DNA from: CBDBND01 sp965262665
Lineage (GTDB): Bacteria; Pseudomonadota; Alphaproteobacteria; Rhodospirillales; Rhodospirillaceae
Assembly: GCA_965262665.1 (NCBI GenBank)
Contig: CBDHFR010000004.1
Coordinates: 3,596,001 to 3,660,000 of the forward strand
Length of the DNA: 64,000 nt
Direction of reading: 5' to 3'
Shown piece by piece: positions 35,985 to 46,217 of this stretch. Within the stretch, counting starts at the first letter, position 1. The number at the start of each line of letters is the position of its first letter. The translations under genes and the position numbers were made by a program. Under the pieces are notes generated by a model. The model was not told the DNA's origin. It searched no databases and was given only the letters and a program-made list of their open reading frames with translations.

Positions 35985-37796
35985 TTAGCGGGACACAATG
36001 GGGCAGTGGCGCGATCCCATAGCCGGCACAGTAGAAGGTGTTTGACGGCGTCGTAGCCGATCGCACCCAGTCGCAAGGCATCCCGGACGGCGCCGTGGAG
36101 TTCCGTGGAGTTCCGTGGAGTTCCGTGGAGTTCCGTGGAGCTCCGTGGAGTTCCGTGGAGTTCCGTGGAGTTCCGTGAGATCGAAAGTCTCCAGAAGACG
36201 CAGGACTTGCACGTATTCACGCGTGCCGGCCTTGCCCATGCGGGCCTCCAGAAGTCGGCGCAACGTTGCAAACGCTTCGGGAAGGTCCCAGCCGACCAGT
36301 GGCGCGGCCTGGTCCAGGGCGCCGATCTTCTGCTCCAGCAGAGGCAGATAGTGGATCGGATCGAAAACCAGGTCTTCCCGATCGTAGGAACGGCGGTGCC
36401 GGGCAATGATCTCGGCGCCGCAGCCGATGACGACTTGATGGACGTGGCCCCGAACCCAGACATCTTGGTGGCCAAAGGCGACGGGAACGGAATAGTCGTT
36501 GCTTCGGTAACGCACCAGGGACAACGAAGTGACTTGGGTCGCCACCTTGTCGCAAGCACCAAATGGGATGGGCGGCAACGCCGTCAGCGTCTCGAGATCT
36601 TGCTCAAGCCGTTCACCGATGGTTTTGGCATGGCCGCGTAGAACCTCGCCTTGCCGTTTGCGGCCTTGCTCTTCCAGGTATGCATTGAAGGCCTCCCAGT
36701 TCGCGAAACAGGGAAGCGGCGTCATGAAGTTCCGCCGGGCATAGCCAACAACACCCTCCACATTGCCCTTGTCGTTGCCCTTACCCGGACGGCCATATCG
36801 GTCTTCGCAGAGGTAATGGGATTGCAGTTCGCTGAACGACCGGGTTCGTTGCCGCCTGCCATCCGGCAGGATACGTGACGCCAAGCACTTGTCGTTGTCA
36901 TAAAGGATCGATCGCGGCACGCCGCCGAAGAAGGCGAAGGCCTTGTTGTGGCCATCCAGCCAGGCTTCCACCGTCGCCGCCGGATAGGCCACGACGAAGC
37001 ATGCAGCGCTGTGGGGAAGGGTCATGACAAAGAAATGGGCTCGCAGCTTGACGCCAGCGATGATCGCATCCGACTCGCCGAAATCCGCCTGCGCATGCCC
37101 CGGCGCATGCCCCGGCGGATGTACCAGCGGATGTACCAGCGGCACGAACATCTCCCGCAGCGTCGTCGTGCCATGCCGTTTGTAATCATAGGTCATCGTA
37201 CCGGCGCGGCCCTTCTTCATCGGCAGGCCGGGTTGGGTGCGGTCGAGAGCCTGGATCTGCGACTTCTCATCAACCGACAGCACCACGGCATGGGCCGGCG
37301 GGTCGACATACAAGCCGACGATATCCGTGAGCTTCTCGGCAAAGGCGGGATCATTGGAGAGCTTGAAGTGCCGCCAGCGGTGCGGGCTGAGGCCATGGGC
37401 CTTCCAGATCGCCTGGACCGCCGCCGCCGCGACGCCAGCAACCTTCGCCATCGCGCGCAGCGTCCAGTGGGTCGCCTCGTGCGGCGGCGCTTGCTGGGTC
37501 AGGCGGACGATCTCGGCGACGCGCTCCGGCGGGATCGGCGCTTTGCCAGGCGGACGGGACTTGTCGCGAAGCAAGCCGTTGACACCCTCGTGCATGAACC
37601 GCTCCTGCCAGCGCCACACGCAGGTCTTGGACTTGCCGGTCTCGCGCATGATCGCCGAAGTGCCGAGCCCCGCGTCGGTCTTCAGGATGATCCGCGCCCG
37701 CCAGACATGTTTCTGCGCGCTCTTCGGGTCCGCGACGATCGCTTGCAATCGCTGACGGTCGCCAGACGTGACAGTAAAATGGATGCCGGTACGCAT
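35985..37796 (-). pseudogene. Chimeric ORF: IS630 N-terminus fused in frame to IS21 IstA
   Basis: From ATG 37796 about 210 residues are an IS630-type transposase (RARIILKTDAGLGTSAIM, CVWRWQERFMHEGVNGLLRD, HAVVLSVDEKSQIQALDRTQ, YDYKRHGTTTL). Near 37163 it switches without losing frame to IS21 IstA (REMFVPLVHP, HAQADFGE, YDNDKCLA, LCEDRYGRPGKGNDKGNVEG, RYRSNDYSVPVAFGHQ, WDLPEAFATLRRLLEARMGK). A 10-bp tandem array then shifts the frame; the true IstA end (DALRLGAIGYDAVKHLLLCR) is in another frame. No istB follows. It also has two adjacent 12-bp duplications (about 37092-37140). A recombination product, not a working transposase. Confidence 0.85.
36093..36177. repeat. 10-bp tandem repeat array in istA
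   Basis: TTCCGTGGAG repeated about eight and a half times, one unit with C for T. It expands the codons for ELHG near the end of IstA and changes the reading frame, since 10 is not a multiple of 3. Confidence 0.95.
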
Positions 37797-37919
37797 CGCA
37801 CAGACTCGCATGACACCGCACAATACGGAATCCCAAAGCGGACTCTTTCGTTCCGGTCAATCCACTAGGTGTCGTTTCTCTATTTCTCTATGTGGATGGA
37901 GTTCTCTGAAGGGACAGGT

Positions 37920-37988
37920 GTCAACTTGCAGCCTGACAGTCCTTGATTGTAGGTTCTTAGGATCCGGTCCAGTTAGTCTGACAATGCC
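37920..37988 (+). repeat. IS6-type end relic
   Basis: GTCAACTTGCAGCCTGA, GATTGTAGGTTCTTAGGATC and CCAGTTAGTCTGACAATGCC correspond to the last codons, stop and end of the IS6-type element as at 8590-8663. The remaining 37824-38215 contains no gene apart from IS scraps. Confidence 0.65.
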
Positions 37989-38215
37989 CCTTCAACGTCC
38001 AACGCCATCTAATATCCCTAAAAACATTACGCCAGTTGCGCAACCCCGCAATGGGCCTGTGGCAAACCGCTGCCGCTTGAGCTTGAGTTCTATGCCAACT
38101 CGCGGCACGGCCGTTCAATAACATGACAATACCGATGCCATTATTACGCGCCCGCATCTTGGCGGACTGCACCACGAATACCGGCGGATAAGGTAAATGG
38201 AAGGGACACAGGTGA

Positions 38216-39127
38216 ATGAGCAGAATACCATCACTGGGTCGGAAGGAGAGTAACAGGATGATGCCGACATTGGGAAAACAGGCGATTGCAATTGTTGTGC
38301 TAGGGGCTTGTGCGCTGCTGACATTGCTAGGTCAGGGAAAGGCCGCAGTTTCGCAAAGACCTGTCTGGTACGTAGGTGTGGGCGCCGGGTTGAACTGGAT
38401 TTCCGATATGGATCAGGCAGGCTGGAACCGCGATCACATCTGTTATCCAATGGATGACTGTACAGGCAAGGATATTGGCGGCTATCGCTGGTTTTACGAC
38501 TTGGATGCGGAACGCGACAGCATGTTCGAAATCGCAATCGGCCGCAGATTCGGCAACCTGCGGCTGGAACTATCTGCGAACAGGAGGAAGAACGATATTG
38601 ATCAGAAATTTACTAACATCACATATCTTGACGGGTCAGCCATCATGCCAGACCTCAACAGTGACTACACCAGCCAAAGTACGGCGTCGATTGACGACTT
38701 AGTGACTCAGTCCTTTCCACTTAATGTCTACTACGATTTCTCACTTACTAGCAGCCGGATCACACCTTACGTGGGTGCCGGACTGGGGCTATCCCATGTC
38801 AAATTGACAAGGCTGTTTTTTCGGTCCGAATATTCATGTTCGGGTGTATGCAATGCAGAGCTTTCCCCTCCAGGGGCTTACAATTCCTGGCAGGACGAGA
38901 ATCTTTCAGACACTGTTTTTTCCAAACATCTTTACGCGGGTGCCGACTACAAATTGAATGAGAGGTTTCTATTGGGTCTGAAACTGTTCTACAGCCAGGT
39001 GAATGATATGAAAGACACAGGGCGTTACACAGAACACCCGGTTCCTGACCAGCTGAACCATACGAAAATCAGTGGTATGGACCATTGGTCTGTGACGGTT
39101 AACCTGAAGTATTTGTTTGAGCACTGA
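38216..39127 (+). CDS. Outer-membrane beta-barrel protein
   Basis: 303 aa; the likely start is ATG 38258 (MMPTLGKQAIAIVVLGACALLTLLGQGKAAVS), a typical signal peptide preceded by GGAG. Alternating amphipathic strands: VWYVGVGAGLNWISD, MFEIAIGRRFGNLRLELSAN, FPLNVYYDFSL, ITPYVGAGLGLSHVKL, KHLYAGADYKLNERFLLGLKLFY, WSVTVNLKYLFEH. This 'YVGAGLG' pattern is that of the Msp4/OmpA-like outer-membrane porin fold. Two Cys pairs (ICYPMDDC, CSGVC) could form disulfides in extracellular loops. Confidence 0.8.
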   Translation: MSRIPSLGRKESNRMMPTLGKQAIAIVVLGACALLTLLGQGKAAVSQRPVWYVGVGAGLNWISDMDQAGWNRDHICYPMDDCTGKDIGGYRWFYDLDAERDSMFEIAIGRRFGNLRLELSANRRKNDIDQKFTNITYLDGSAIMPDLNSDYTSQSTASIDDLVTQSFPLNVYYDFSLTSSRITPYVGAGLGLSHVKLTRLFFRSEYSCSGVCNAELSPPGAYNSWQDENLSDTVFSKHLYAGADYKLNERFLLGLKLFYSQVNDMKDTGRYTEHPVPDQLNHTKISGMDHWSVTVNLKYLFEH

Positions 39128-39324
39128 CGGACTAGAGACACCGGAAAAAGTCGATCAGGAACTCAGTGCACGAAACAAAAAATAGACCACGCGTGGTTGT
39201 GGCAGGATAGAATCAAACCTAGCCTTTGTGCGAATTGAAGTTGCACAGAGGGCCACGCATAGTCGTTTTTTTGCAACCTTGTCCCTTCCTTTTCCTTCAT
39301 CCATTGGTATTCGTGTTGCAGTCC

Positions 39325-39401
39325 TGTCCTTTCCGAAAACACCATCGGCCGCTTGTCATGGGCAACCCGCCTAGGTGTGGATGACGTTCTCGGATGGGTC
39401 A
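39325..39401. repeat. MITE-like element with CCGAAAAC ends, copy 1
   Basis: TGTCCTTTCCGAAAACACC at one side and GATGACGTTCTCGGATGGGT at the other are imperfect inverted ends, 77 bp overall, with no ORF. Similar ends occur at 39580-39661 and singly at 63896. Confidence 0.5.
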
Positions 39402-39579
39402 GGGGAAACCGGTAATACAGCCAGATTGCGTGCTGAATGATCAAGGGTGGAAATCGGATCGGGCATAGGAGATTCTCTACGTCCAGCGACATTACTGCAC
39501 CATCAGCAACAGGGTGCCCTGTTAGTGTGACAGCCCCGCATAAAGTAACCCTAGAACGGTAACTATCACGCGAATACAC

Positions 39580-39661
39580 TGTCCTTTCCGAAAACCCCAT
39601 CCACACAGAGTTGTAGAGGATTCAGCCCCAGTTTAGGCGCATGAGGTTTTCGGCAAGGACA
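39580..39661. repeat. MITE-like element with CCGAAAAC ends, copy 2
   Basis: TGTCCTTTCCGAAAACCCCAT ... ATGAGGTTTTCGGCAAGGACA: 82 bp with well-matched inverted ends of about 20 bp. Noncoding. The rest of 39128-39783 contains no convincing gene. Confidence 0.65.
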
Positions 39662-39783
39662 GGGAAAGACAGACCAAAAAATAAACCAGATATAATCAGA
39701 CTCCCCTAATGTGGTTCAATTTTCAGCACTAAACCCAGGCCATTTGCAAAGCAATTCAACAGGAAAGCCAGCAGAAGTCCTAG

Positions 39784-40677
39784 ATGACTGATCTAATAGG
39801 AACGTCAAAGCTCGTTGCCGGCAGTTCGTATCCAGCGATTTTGGCTCTTACGTTTGGCCTGGCTACAGCCCTGACCTCTACCGGTCTGCCAGTGACCGTA
39901 GCATCTTACCTTGCCTTGCAGTGTTGGCCGCTGCTGCTGTCGTCACGTTGCACGAAATCAAGCTTCCTTACCGAACCGAGTGGCAACCCGCGACCCGTGA
40001 GATCTGGGATGATGTGCTATTCATGATCGTTGTACAGGTGGCCCTGCCGTATCTGCTTTCGATCACGGTGGTGATCCTGATCGCCGATTACCTGCGTACG
40101 AGCGGAATTGCTGTCGGCGGATTATGGCCGCACAACCTGCCAGTAGCCGCACAAGCGTGCCTCATGTTGCTCTTAGTGGAACTGCCGCGCTACTTGGCTG
40201 CACCGGGCGTTCCACAAGTTCACCTTCATGTGGCGATACCACGCAGTTCATCATTCACCGCATCGCCTGTACTGGCTTAACGTAGGCGGGTTCCATCCCA
40301 TAGAAAAAGCGGTTCAGTTCGCGGTCGATACAGTGCCGTTTGCGCTGCTCGGCGTGTCGAACGAGGCCCTCGCCGCGTACTTCGTCTTTTACGCGGTCAA
40401 TGGCTTCTTCCAGCATTCAAACTGCAATATCCGCTTGGGACCACTCAATTACATCGTTAGCGGTCCGGAATTGCACCGCTGGCATCACTCGGAGTTTGCC
40501 GTGGAATCGGACAACAATTTCGGCAACAACCTCATCGTGTGGGACTTGATGTTCGGTACGCGGTTCTTGCCTCCCGACCGGGAGGTTGGCCGTCTGGGAC
40601 TCACCGATCGAGACTATCCAAGCGGTTTCCTGGCACAGATGAAGACACCGTTCGTCACGGGACTCGAGAAAAACTGA
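39784..40677 (+). pseudogene. Fatty-acid hydroxylase / sterol desaturase family, two frameshifts
   Basis: Three frames must be joined: 39784-about 39916 (membrane helix ILALTFGLATALT), about 39918-40197 (VLAAAAVVTLHEIKLPYRTEW, ALPYLLSITVVILIAD, LLVELPRYW) and from about 40198 WLHRAFHKFTFMWRYHAVHHSPHRLYW to the stop at 40677. Histidine motifs of the di-iron membrane enzymes are present (HRAFHK, HAVHH, ELHRWHH). Such enzymes hydroxylate lipids. Two single-base changes break it unless they are sequencing errors. It lies directly upstream of the GH3-like gene, suggesting a former operon. Confidence 0.8.
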
Positions 40678-42184
40678 TATGCCGCCTCCCATTGGTTACC
40701 GGCTAATAACTTCCGCCCTCACAGCCATGCACGGCCGCCGCTTTTCGGCGATGCTGGCAGCGGCGAAATCTCCGAATGAAGCGCAATCTTTTGTACTTAG
40801 GCGCATTTTGGCTGCCAATGCGAAACCGCGTTTGGCAGGCGACACAGTTTCAATAAGATCGGTACAGCTGCTGACTATCGCCGCGCCGTAGCGGTGCAGA
40901 CATACGAAGACCTGCGCGACGACATCGAAGCACAGGAACTCACGGGCGAGCCGCGTCTGACCAGCGAGCCGCCGGTTTATTACAACCGAACCAGTGGTAC
41001 CGTGGGGGCACCAAAGAATATCCCTGTCACCCGGCCGGGCCTCCGGAGCATCGGAGCCCATCAACAATTGGCTGCGTACGCCTTGTCGAAAGGACCGTCG
41101 GTGATGTCGGGGAAGGTTTATGCGGTGGGTGGCGCCGCCGTCGAAGGTTCGATGCCGGGCGGCACTCCGTTCGGTTCCGCATCGGGATTGCTCTACCAGA
41201 ATCAACCCCGGTGGCTAAAGTCCCGCTACGTGCTGCCCGCAGAGCTGCCCGGCATTGCGGATTACGAAGAACGGTATTTAGCGATGGCGATATTCGGTGT
41301 CGCGGAACCGGGAGTTACCTGCGCGGCAACGCCAAACTCCTCCACATTGCTTCGGTTATTGGAGGTCGTCAACGATCACGCGGACACAATTCTTCGCGCC
41401 GTCGCCGAAGGCCGGCTACCCAACGGCGTTGCTTCGCGTGCGTCGCTCAAGCGGGACCCACGCCGTGCGGCCCATCTTCGTGCCAGACTCGATACCTCGG
41501 GCAGGCTTACATACGCCGATATCTGGCCGCATCTTGGGGGCGTCGTGACCTGGACAGGAGGCAGTTGCGGCGTGGCGATCCGCAACCTCAGGTTTTCGTT
41601 GCCAGAGGATTGCGCCATCATTGAACTGGGTTACATCGCCAGCGAAGTACAGGGCACAATCAACGTCGATACACGTCGCAACGACTGCCTGCCAACCTTC
41701 CAGGACACATTCTTTGAGTTTGCTAAACGCGAAGATTGGGAGACGGGCGATACCGAGATGCTGGGCCTCGTCGAACTTGAGCAAGGGCAGGACTATTATG
41801 TGGTCGTGACAACTTCAAACGGACTCTACCGCTACGATATGAACGACATAGTCCGGGTGACCGGACTAGTCAACGATACGCCGACGCTGGCTTTCGTACA
41901 GAAGGGCGTGGGCGTCACCAGCATAACCGGCGAGAAACTCTACGAGGCACAGGTGTTGGAGGCGGTTTCGGCGGTACTGGCAAACCGTCAAATCGGTACG
42001 AGCTTCTTTATAATGCTGGCGGTCCAGGAAAACGCGCGCTACACGCTGTACGTCGAGGCAAATGCTGCTGAACTTGGGCCGGAATTCGCACGAGACATTG
42101 ACGCGCACTTGCGCTTAGTGAACGTAGAATTCGACAGCAAGCGTGCCAGCGGCAGGCTCAAGCCGGTCAACGTCCAGAGGCTAA

Positions 42185-43091
42185 GAGGCCGTTTCGAAAG
42201 GGGTTGAGTGGCCGGTGTCGATGTGATTCCAGGAAGGTTGCTGAAACCGATCTGGAGCCGCCATGTGGACGCCGACCACCCGAGAGCAGCATAGCCGCAA
42301 GGCGCTGCGTTATCAGACTGATTTGACCGATGCGGAGTGGGTTGTGATCGAGCCTCATTTGCCTCCGGCTCATGGCACGGGACGGCCCCGGTCATGGCCG
42401 ATGCGAGAGATCGTCAACGGCATTTTCTACGTGATGCGGGCTGGCTGCCCTTGGCGCTTGCTGCCAAGCGATTTACCACCGTGGGGCACGATCTATCGCT
42501 GGTTCGCTAAGTTCCGCGACGACGGCCTCCTTGAGAAGATCAACCACTTTCTGGTCATGGCCGATCGCGAGCGGGTCGGACGCGAGGCCAGCCCGAGCGG
42601 CGCGATTATCGACAGCCAGAGCGTCAAGACGACCGAGGCTGGTGGCCCCCGCGGCTACGATGCGGGCAAGAAGATCAAGGGGCGCAAGCGCCACGCGCTG
42701 GTCGACACCGACGGGCGCGGCCTCGTGCTCGAGGCGCATCCGGCGAGTATCCAGGACCGCGATGGTGGCGGGCCGCTGCTGTGCGCCTCACGCGGCTCGT
42801 TTCCGTTCATCGAGAAGGTCTTTGCCGACAGCGGCTACGCCGGCGAGAAGGTCGCCACGGCCACCATGATCGCCGTCGAGATCGTGCGCAAAAGCCCCGA
42901 TCAGGTCGGCTTCGCCGTCCAACCGCGCCGCTGGGTCGTGGAGCGCTTCTTCGCCTGGATCAACCGCAACCGGCGACTGGCAAAGGACTTCGAGGCCACC
43001 ATCGCCTCGGCCCGCGCCTTCCTCTACGCCGCCTCCGTCATGCTCCTCGTCCGCAGATTGGCCCGAGCCGCATGACTTTCGAAACCGACTC
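42185..43091 (+). mobile_element. IS5-family element, copy 2, 907 bp
   Basis: Same ends as copy 1; flanked by TAA (42182-42184 and 43092-43094). Inserted 45 codons before the end of the GH3-like gene. Confidence 0.95.
42263..43075 (+). CDS. IS5-family transposase, copy 2
   Basis: 270 aa, same as the product at 12081-12893 except Asp for Ala in TDAEWVVIEP. DDE residues intact. Confidence 0.95.
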   Translation: MWTPTTREQHSRKALRYQTDLTDAEWVVIEPHLPPAHGTGRPRSWPMREIVNGIFYVMRAGCPWRLLPSDLPPWGTIYRWFAKFRDDGLLEKINHFLVMADRERVGREASPSGAIIDSQSVKTTEAGGPRGYDAGKKIKGRKRHALVDTDGRGLVLEAHPASIQDRDGGGPLLCASRGSFPFIEKVFADSGYAGEKVATATMIAVEIVRKSPDQVGFAVQPRRWVVERFFAWINRNRRLAKDFEATIASARAFLYAASVMLLVRRLARAA

Positions 43092-43171
43092 TAAGCGGCG
43101 GTACTAGGGATGCGTACCGCAAACATAGAGTGGCAGAGGGGCAGCGCGACGCCCAGTTCAAATACCTGCAT

Positions 43172-43901
43172 CTACAATACGCACACGAATGCACCTTCGA
43201 CTTTGACGCTCGCATCGCCAGGGATTGAGTGCGGATGCGTATAGAGCGACTGGAGGTATTCACCTTTCCCGTACCCTTTAAGACCGTCTTCCGCCATGCC
43301 TCTGCAAAGCGTACGCAAGCGCTGCCAGGTGTTCTTGGTCTGAAAGTCGGCAATGGCCACGTCATTCAGAAACCATTGGGTTTCCGTTGTGGTATCGGCC
43401 CAGGTCATGCCGTCCGCAATGACAAAGGCCGATAAGCCCATGAGGCTATAGGGCCGGATAATTTCAAGCTCGTTGGTGCGTATGAACTGCCCCACATCGT
43501 TCCAATACGCCCCGGCCTTGCTGGCCTCAGCGAACCCTGGAACCGTGACGGTTTTGACCTCACCTTGGGTTAAAGTCGGCACGCGCCTTGGCCGCTCATC
43601 CGTCATGACCCAAGAACGGCTAATCCGTTTGGCCAGTTTGTGTCCGTAGGTGAAGCGCCTCAGCCGGTCCGCAGAAATACCAGCCACCTTGGCTGCGGCT
43701 CTTTGACTATTTCCTTCGCGAAGCAGCTTGACCGCCGCTTCAAGCTTGGCATCGGGTTTTGGAGCTGTCAGGCCGGTGCTTGTAAGAGCTTCACCCGCCT
43801 TGGGGTGGCCTCTCGCCTGGGGATCGGCTCAGGCCCTTGGCCAGACCGCGCTCAATGCGCCGTCTGTACTCTGCGTTGTGATCGCGTTTGCGTTTGACCA
43901 T
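43172..43901 (-). pseudogene. Casposon DNA-binding protein relic fused to a polB fragment
   Basis: From ATG 43901 it reads MVKRKRDHNAEYRRRIERGLAKGLSRS, homologous to the start of the gene at 56985-57569. A single extra base near 43815 shifts the frame; the match resumes as SQRAAAKVAGISADRLRRF (HTH) and VMTDERPRRVPTLTQGEVK, NDVGQFIRTNELEIIRPYS. It then runs into codons of polB (FVIADGMTWADTTTETQ, FLNDVAIADFQTK, LRTL), the segment just after motif A, in frame. The last 40 residues are unexplained. Its 3' end overlaps the GH3-like gene end. Clear debris of a second polB element. Confidence 0.8.
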
Positions 43902-44012
43902 TCCAGCTTTCCTCTATTGGGTTCGAGCGTGTTCAATGCTCGGTCCGTATCAATATACGGAGGCTGAAAACCCGACTTTTGGATTTGGATGTAAGTTGTA
44001 AACTCGGGACCG

Positions 44013-44779
44013 ATGATCAGGCCCGATGACCTGAGAGACGAGCTTGGCAGCCTGGGGGTGAAGGTCTCGCTTCGGACCCTCACGGACTGGCGGCAAAAGG
44101 GCCTGCTTCCACCCTTGAACAAGGAAGGCCTAGGCCGGGGAAAAGGAGCCAAGAACTATTGGCCGGATCAAGAAGTCATAACTCAGGCTTTTATCATCCA
44201 ACGCTTGCTTGATACGTATGCGAACGCGGATGCAGCGCTTATGAAACTTTGGACAGGGGGATACGCGGTTTCAAATGAACGGGCCAAAAAAATTTGGATT
44301 AACGATTTGGAAAAAAGAAAACATATCAACAGAAAACAGATTGATAAAATTAAGATAGCAATGCCGGAAGATGAATTTCCAAACCTAATTGGAAAATGGA
44401 TAAACCGAATAAAACGAAAAGGCTATCTTCCAAAAGAAAAATTGAACGAAGACCCAGCTCTTGAGGGTTTTCTCATTGAACAATCGGCAATGTTTTATGA
44501 TCCAAACTTTACGTTTGAATCGGAACATATTTATTCGTTAATCATTGATCTCTTGAAATTAGACGATACGGAAGAAGTTTCCCAAAAGTTCGAGGAAGTA
44601 ATTGAATTTATCAAACCAGCGTTACAAAAAACTGTTCCAATCGATACTTTCATTAATGTAATTGCATCGTCGACGGAAGAAGAACTTAGAGACACAAATC
44701 AGTTTCTAAAGGATCTTGGCAAAATAATATTTTATTGGTTTAAAAACCTACACCCAGAGAAATTTATTTTTGAAATAAT
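44013..44779 (+). pseudogene. MerR-like HTH protein, C-terminus removed by IS3
   Basis: RPDDLRDELGSLGVKVSLRTLTDWRQKGLLPPL at the N-terminus is a MerR-type winged HTH recognition region (LTDWRQKGLLPP), then GRGKGAKNYWPDQEVITQAFIIQRLL, then an AT-rich coding stretch (NERAKKIWINDLEKRKHINRKQ) that is helical and unrecognised. The frame continues a few codons into the IS3 end at 44780 and stops at 44810, so the native C-terminus is lost. It is divergent from the casposon DNA-binding relic with 111 bp between the starts, i.e. in the position that the 222-aa protein occupies in the complete casposon. Confidence 0.7.
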
Positions 44780-44865
44780 GTCTGACGTCAGCGCCTTTGG
44801 GACAAATTGAGGTAATTGCATAACGGAGGATTTCTGGCTCATCGTAGTGACCGAAGGGAACGAAG

Positions 44866-45240
44866 ATGAGACAGAAATTAATGAGCAAGAACGACCCGGC
44901 GGAGAGAACGGTTCGGGATATTCGGCGCAAGACACGCAAGCAGTATACGGCTGAGGAGAAGATCCGGATCGTGGTGTCGGGCCTGCGCGGCGAGGAGAGC
45001 ATCGCCGCCTTGTGCCGCCGCGAGGGCATCGCCGAGGGTCTGTATTACAGCTGGTCGAAAGAGTTTTTGGAAGCGGGCAAGAAGCGGCTCGCCGGCGACA
45101 CCGGGCGCCAAGCGACCTCGGGCGAGGTTAAAGGCCTCCGCCAGGAGATGCGCGACTTGAAGGAGTTGGTCGCCGAACTTTCGCTGGAGAACCGTCTTCT
45201 CAAAAAAAACATGCTCGGGCACGGGGGAGACGAGGAATGA
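44866..45240 (+). CDS. IS3-family transposase OrfA
   Basis: 124 aa: HTH (KQYTAEEKIRIVVSGLRGEE, CRREGIAEGLYYSWSKEFLEAG) and a leucine zipper (EMRDLKELVAELSLENRLLKKN). An A8 run after LLKK, a potential slippery site, precedes the end. The stop overlaps the orfB start (ATGA). Confidence 0.93.
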   Translation: MRQKLMSKNDPAERTVRDIRRKTRKQYTAEEKIRIVVSGLRGEESIAALCRREGIAEGLYYSWSKEFLEAGKKRLAGDTGRQATSGEVKGLRQEMRDLKELVAELSLENRLLKKNMLGHGGDEE

Positions 45241-46217
45241 GGTATCGCGCATCCGAGAAGCTGGAGATCATCCGCCTGGTCGAGCAGTCCCACCTGGGCG
45301 TCGGGTCCACTTTGGACAAGCTGGGCATTCCGAAGACCACCCTTTATCGCTGGTACGATCGTTTTCTGGCCTTTGGCGACGCCGGTCTTGAGGATCGCAA
45401 CAGCAGCCCGGGCCGGGTATGGAACCGGATCCCGGATGATGTCCGGGGGCAGATCATCGATCTTGCCCTGGAGGAGACACAACTGTCGCCCCGGGAACTG
45501 GCCGTCAGGTTTACGGACACCAGGGGCTACTTTGTCTCGGAAGCCTCGGTTTATCGGCTTCTCAAAGCCCACGACCTGATCACCAGCCCCGCTTTCGTGA
45601 TCATCAAGGCAGCCGATGAGTTCCGCGACAAGACCACGGCGCCGAACCAGCTGTGGCAGACCGACTTCACCTCTCTCAAGGTCATCGGCTGGGGCTGGTT
45701 TTATCTGTCGACCATCTTGGACGACTATTCCCGCTACATCATTGCTTGGAAGCTCTGCACCAACATGACGGCGGACGATGTGACGGCAACACTGAAGTTG
45801 GCGCTAGAAGCCTCAGGCTGCAATCGCGCCAATGTCGTCCACAAGCCGAGGCTGCTCAGCGACAACGGCTCGTCCTATATCTCCAGCGATCTGGCTGAAT
45901 GGCTCGGGGACCACGGTATGGATCACGTTCGGGGCGCACCGTATCACCCGCAAACCCAGGGCAAGATCGAGCGCTGGCATCAAACGCTGAAGAACCGGAT
46001 CCTGCTTGAAAATTATTATCTACCCGGCGATCTCGAAAACCAGATCAGCGCCTTCGTCGATCGCTACAACAACCAACGCTACCACGAGAGCATCGGCAAC
46101 GTAACTCCAGCCGACGCCTACTTTGGACGCCACACCGCCAGCATCGAAAAGAGAAAAAAGATCAAAAAACTGACCACCCAAAACCGCCGCTTGAACCATC
46201 AACGCCAAGCGGCTTAA
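45237..46217 (+). CDS. IS3-family transposase OrfB
   Basis: 326 aa. HTH_21-like N-terminus (YRASEKLEIIRLVEQSHLGV), then the integrase core: LWQTDFTSLKVIGWGWFYLS (Asp), LLSDNGSSYISSDL (Asp), GAPYHPQTQGKIERWHQTLKNR (Glu). Starts in the ATGA overlap with orfA, so translation is coupled or made as a fusion by frameshifting. Intact. Confidence 0.94.
   Translation: MRYRASEKLEIIRLVEQSHLGVGSTLDKLGIPKTTLYRWYDRFLAFGDAGLEDRNSSPGRVWNRIPDDVRGQIIDLALEETQLSPRELAVRFTDTRGYFVSEASVYRLLKAHDLITSPAFVIIKAADEFRDKTTAPNQLWQTDFTSLKVIGWGWFYLSTILDDYSRYIIAWKLCTNMTADDVTATLKLALEASGCNRANVVHKPRLLSDNGSSYISSDLAEWLGDHGMDHVRGAPYHPQTQGKIERWHQTLKNRILLENYYLPGDLENQISAFVDRYNNQRYHESIGNVTPADAYFGRHTASIEKRKKIKKLTTQNRRLNHQRQAA

Larger units (their letters stand above)
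40679..43228 (+). pseudogene. GH3-family (adenylate-forming) protein, frameshifted and cut by IS5
   Basis: The start region MPPPIGYRLITSALTAMHG...FVLRRILAANA is separated by a frameshift near 40825 from GRRHSFNKIGTAADYRRAVAVQTYEDL. The main body (437 codons from 40894) has the GH3 adenylation signature YYNRTSGTVGAPKNIPVT, YADIWPHLGGVVTWTGG, LYRYDMNDIVRVTG and VGVTSITGEKLYEAQVLEAV. IS5 copy 2 enters at TAA 42182-42184; beyond it the frame resumes (GGTRDAYRKHRVAEGQRDAQFKY) and ends at 43228. Bacterial GH3 proteins presumably conjugate acyl substrates to amino acids; the partner here may be the hydroxylated lipid of the upstream gene (inference). Confidence 0.85.
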
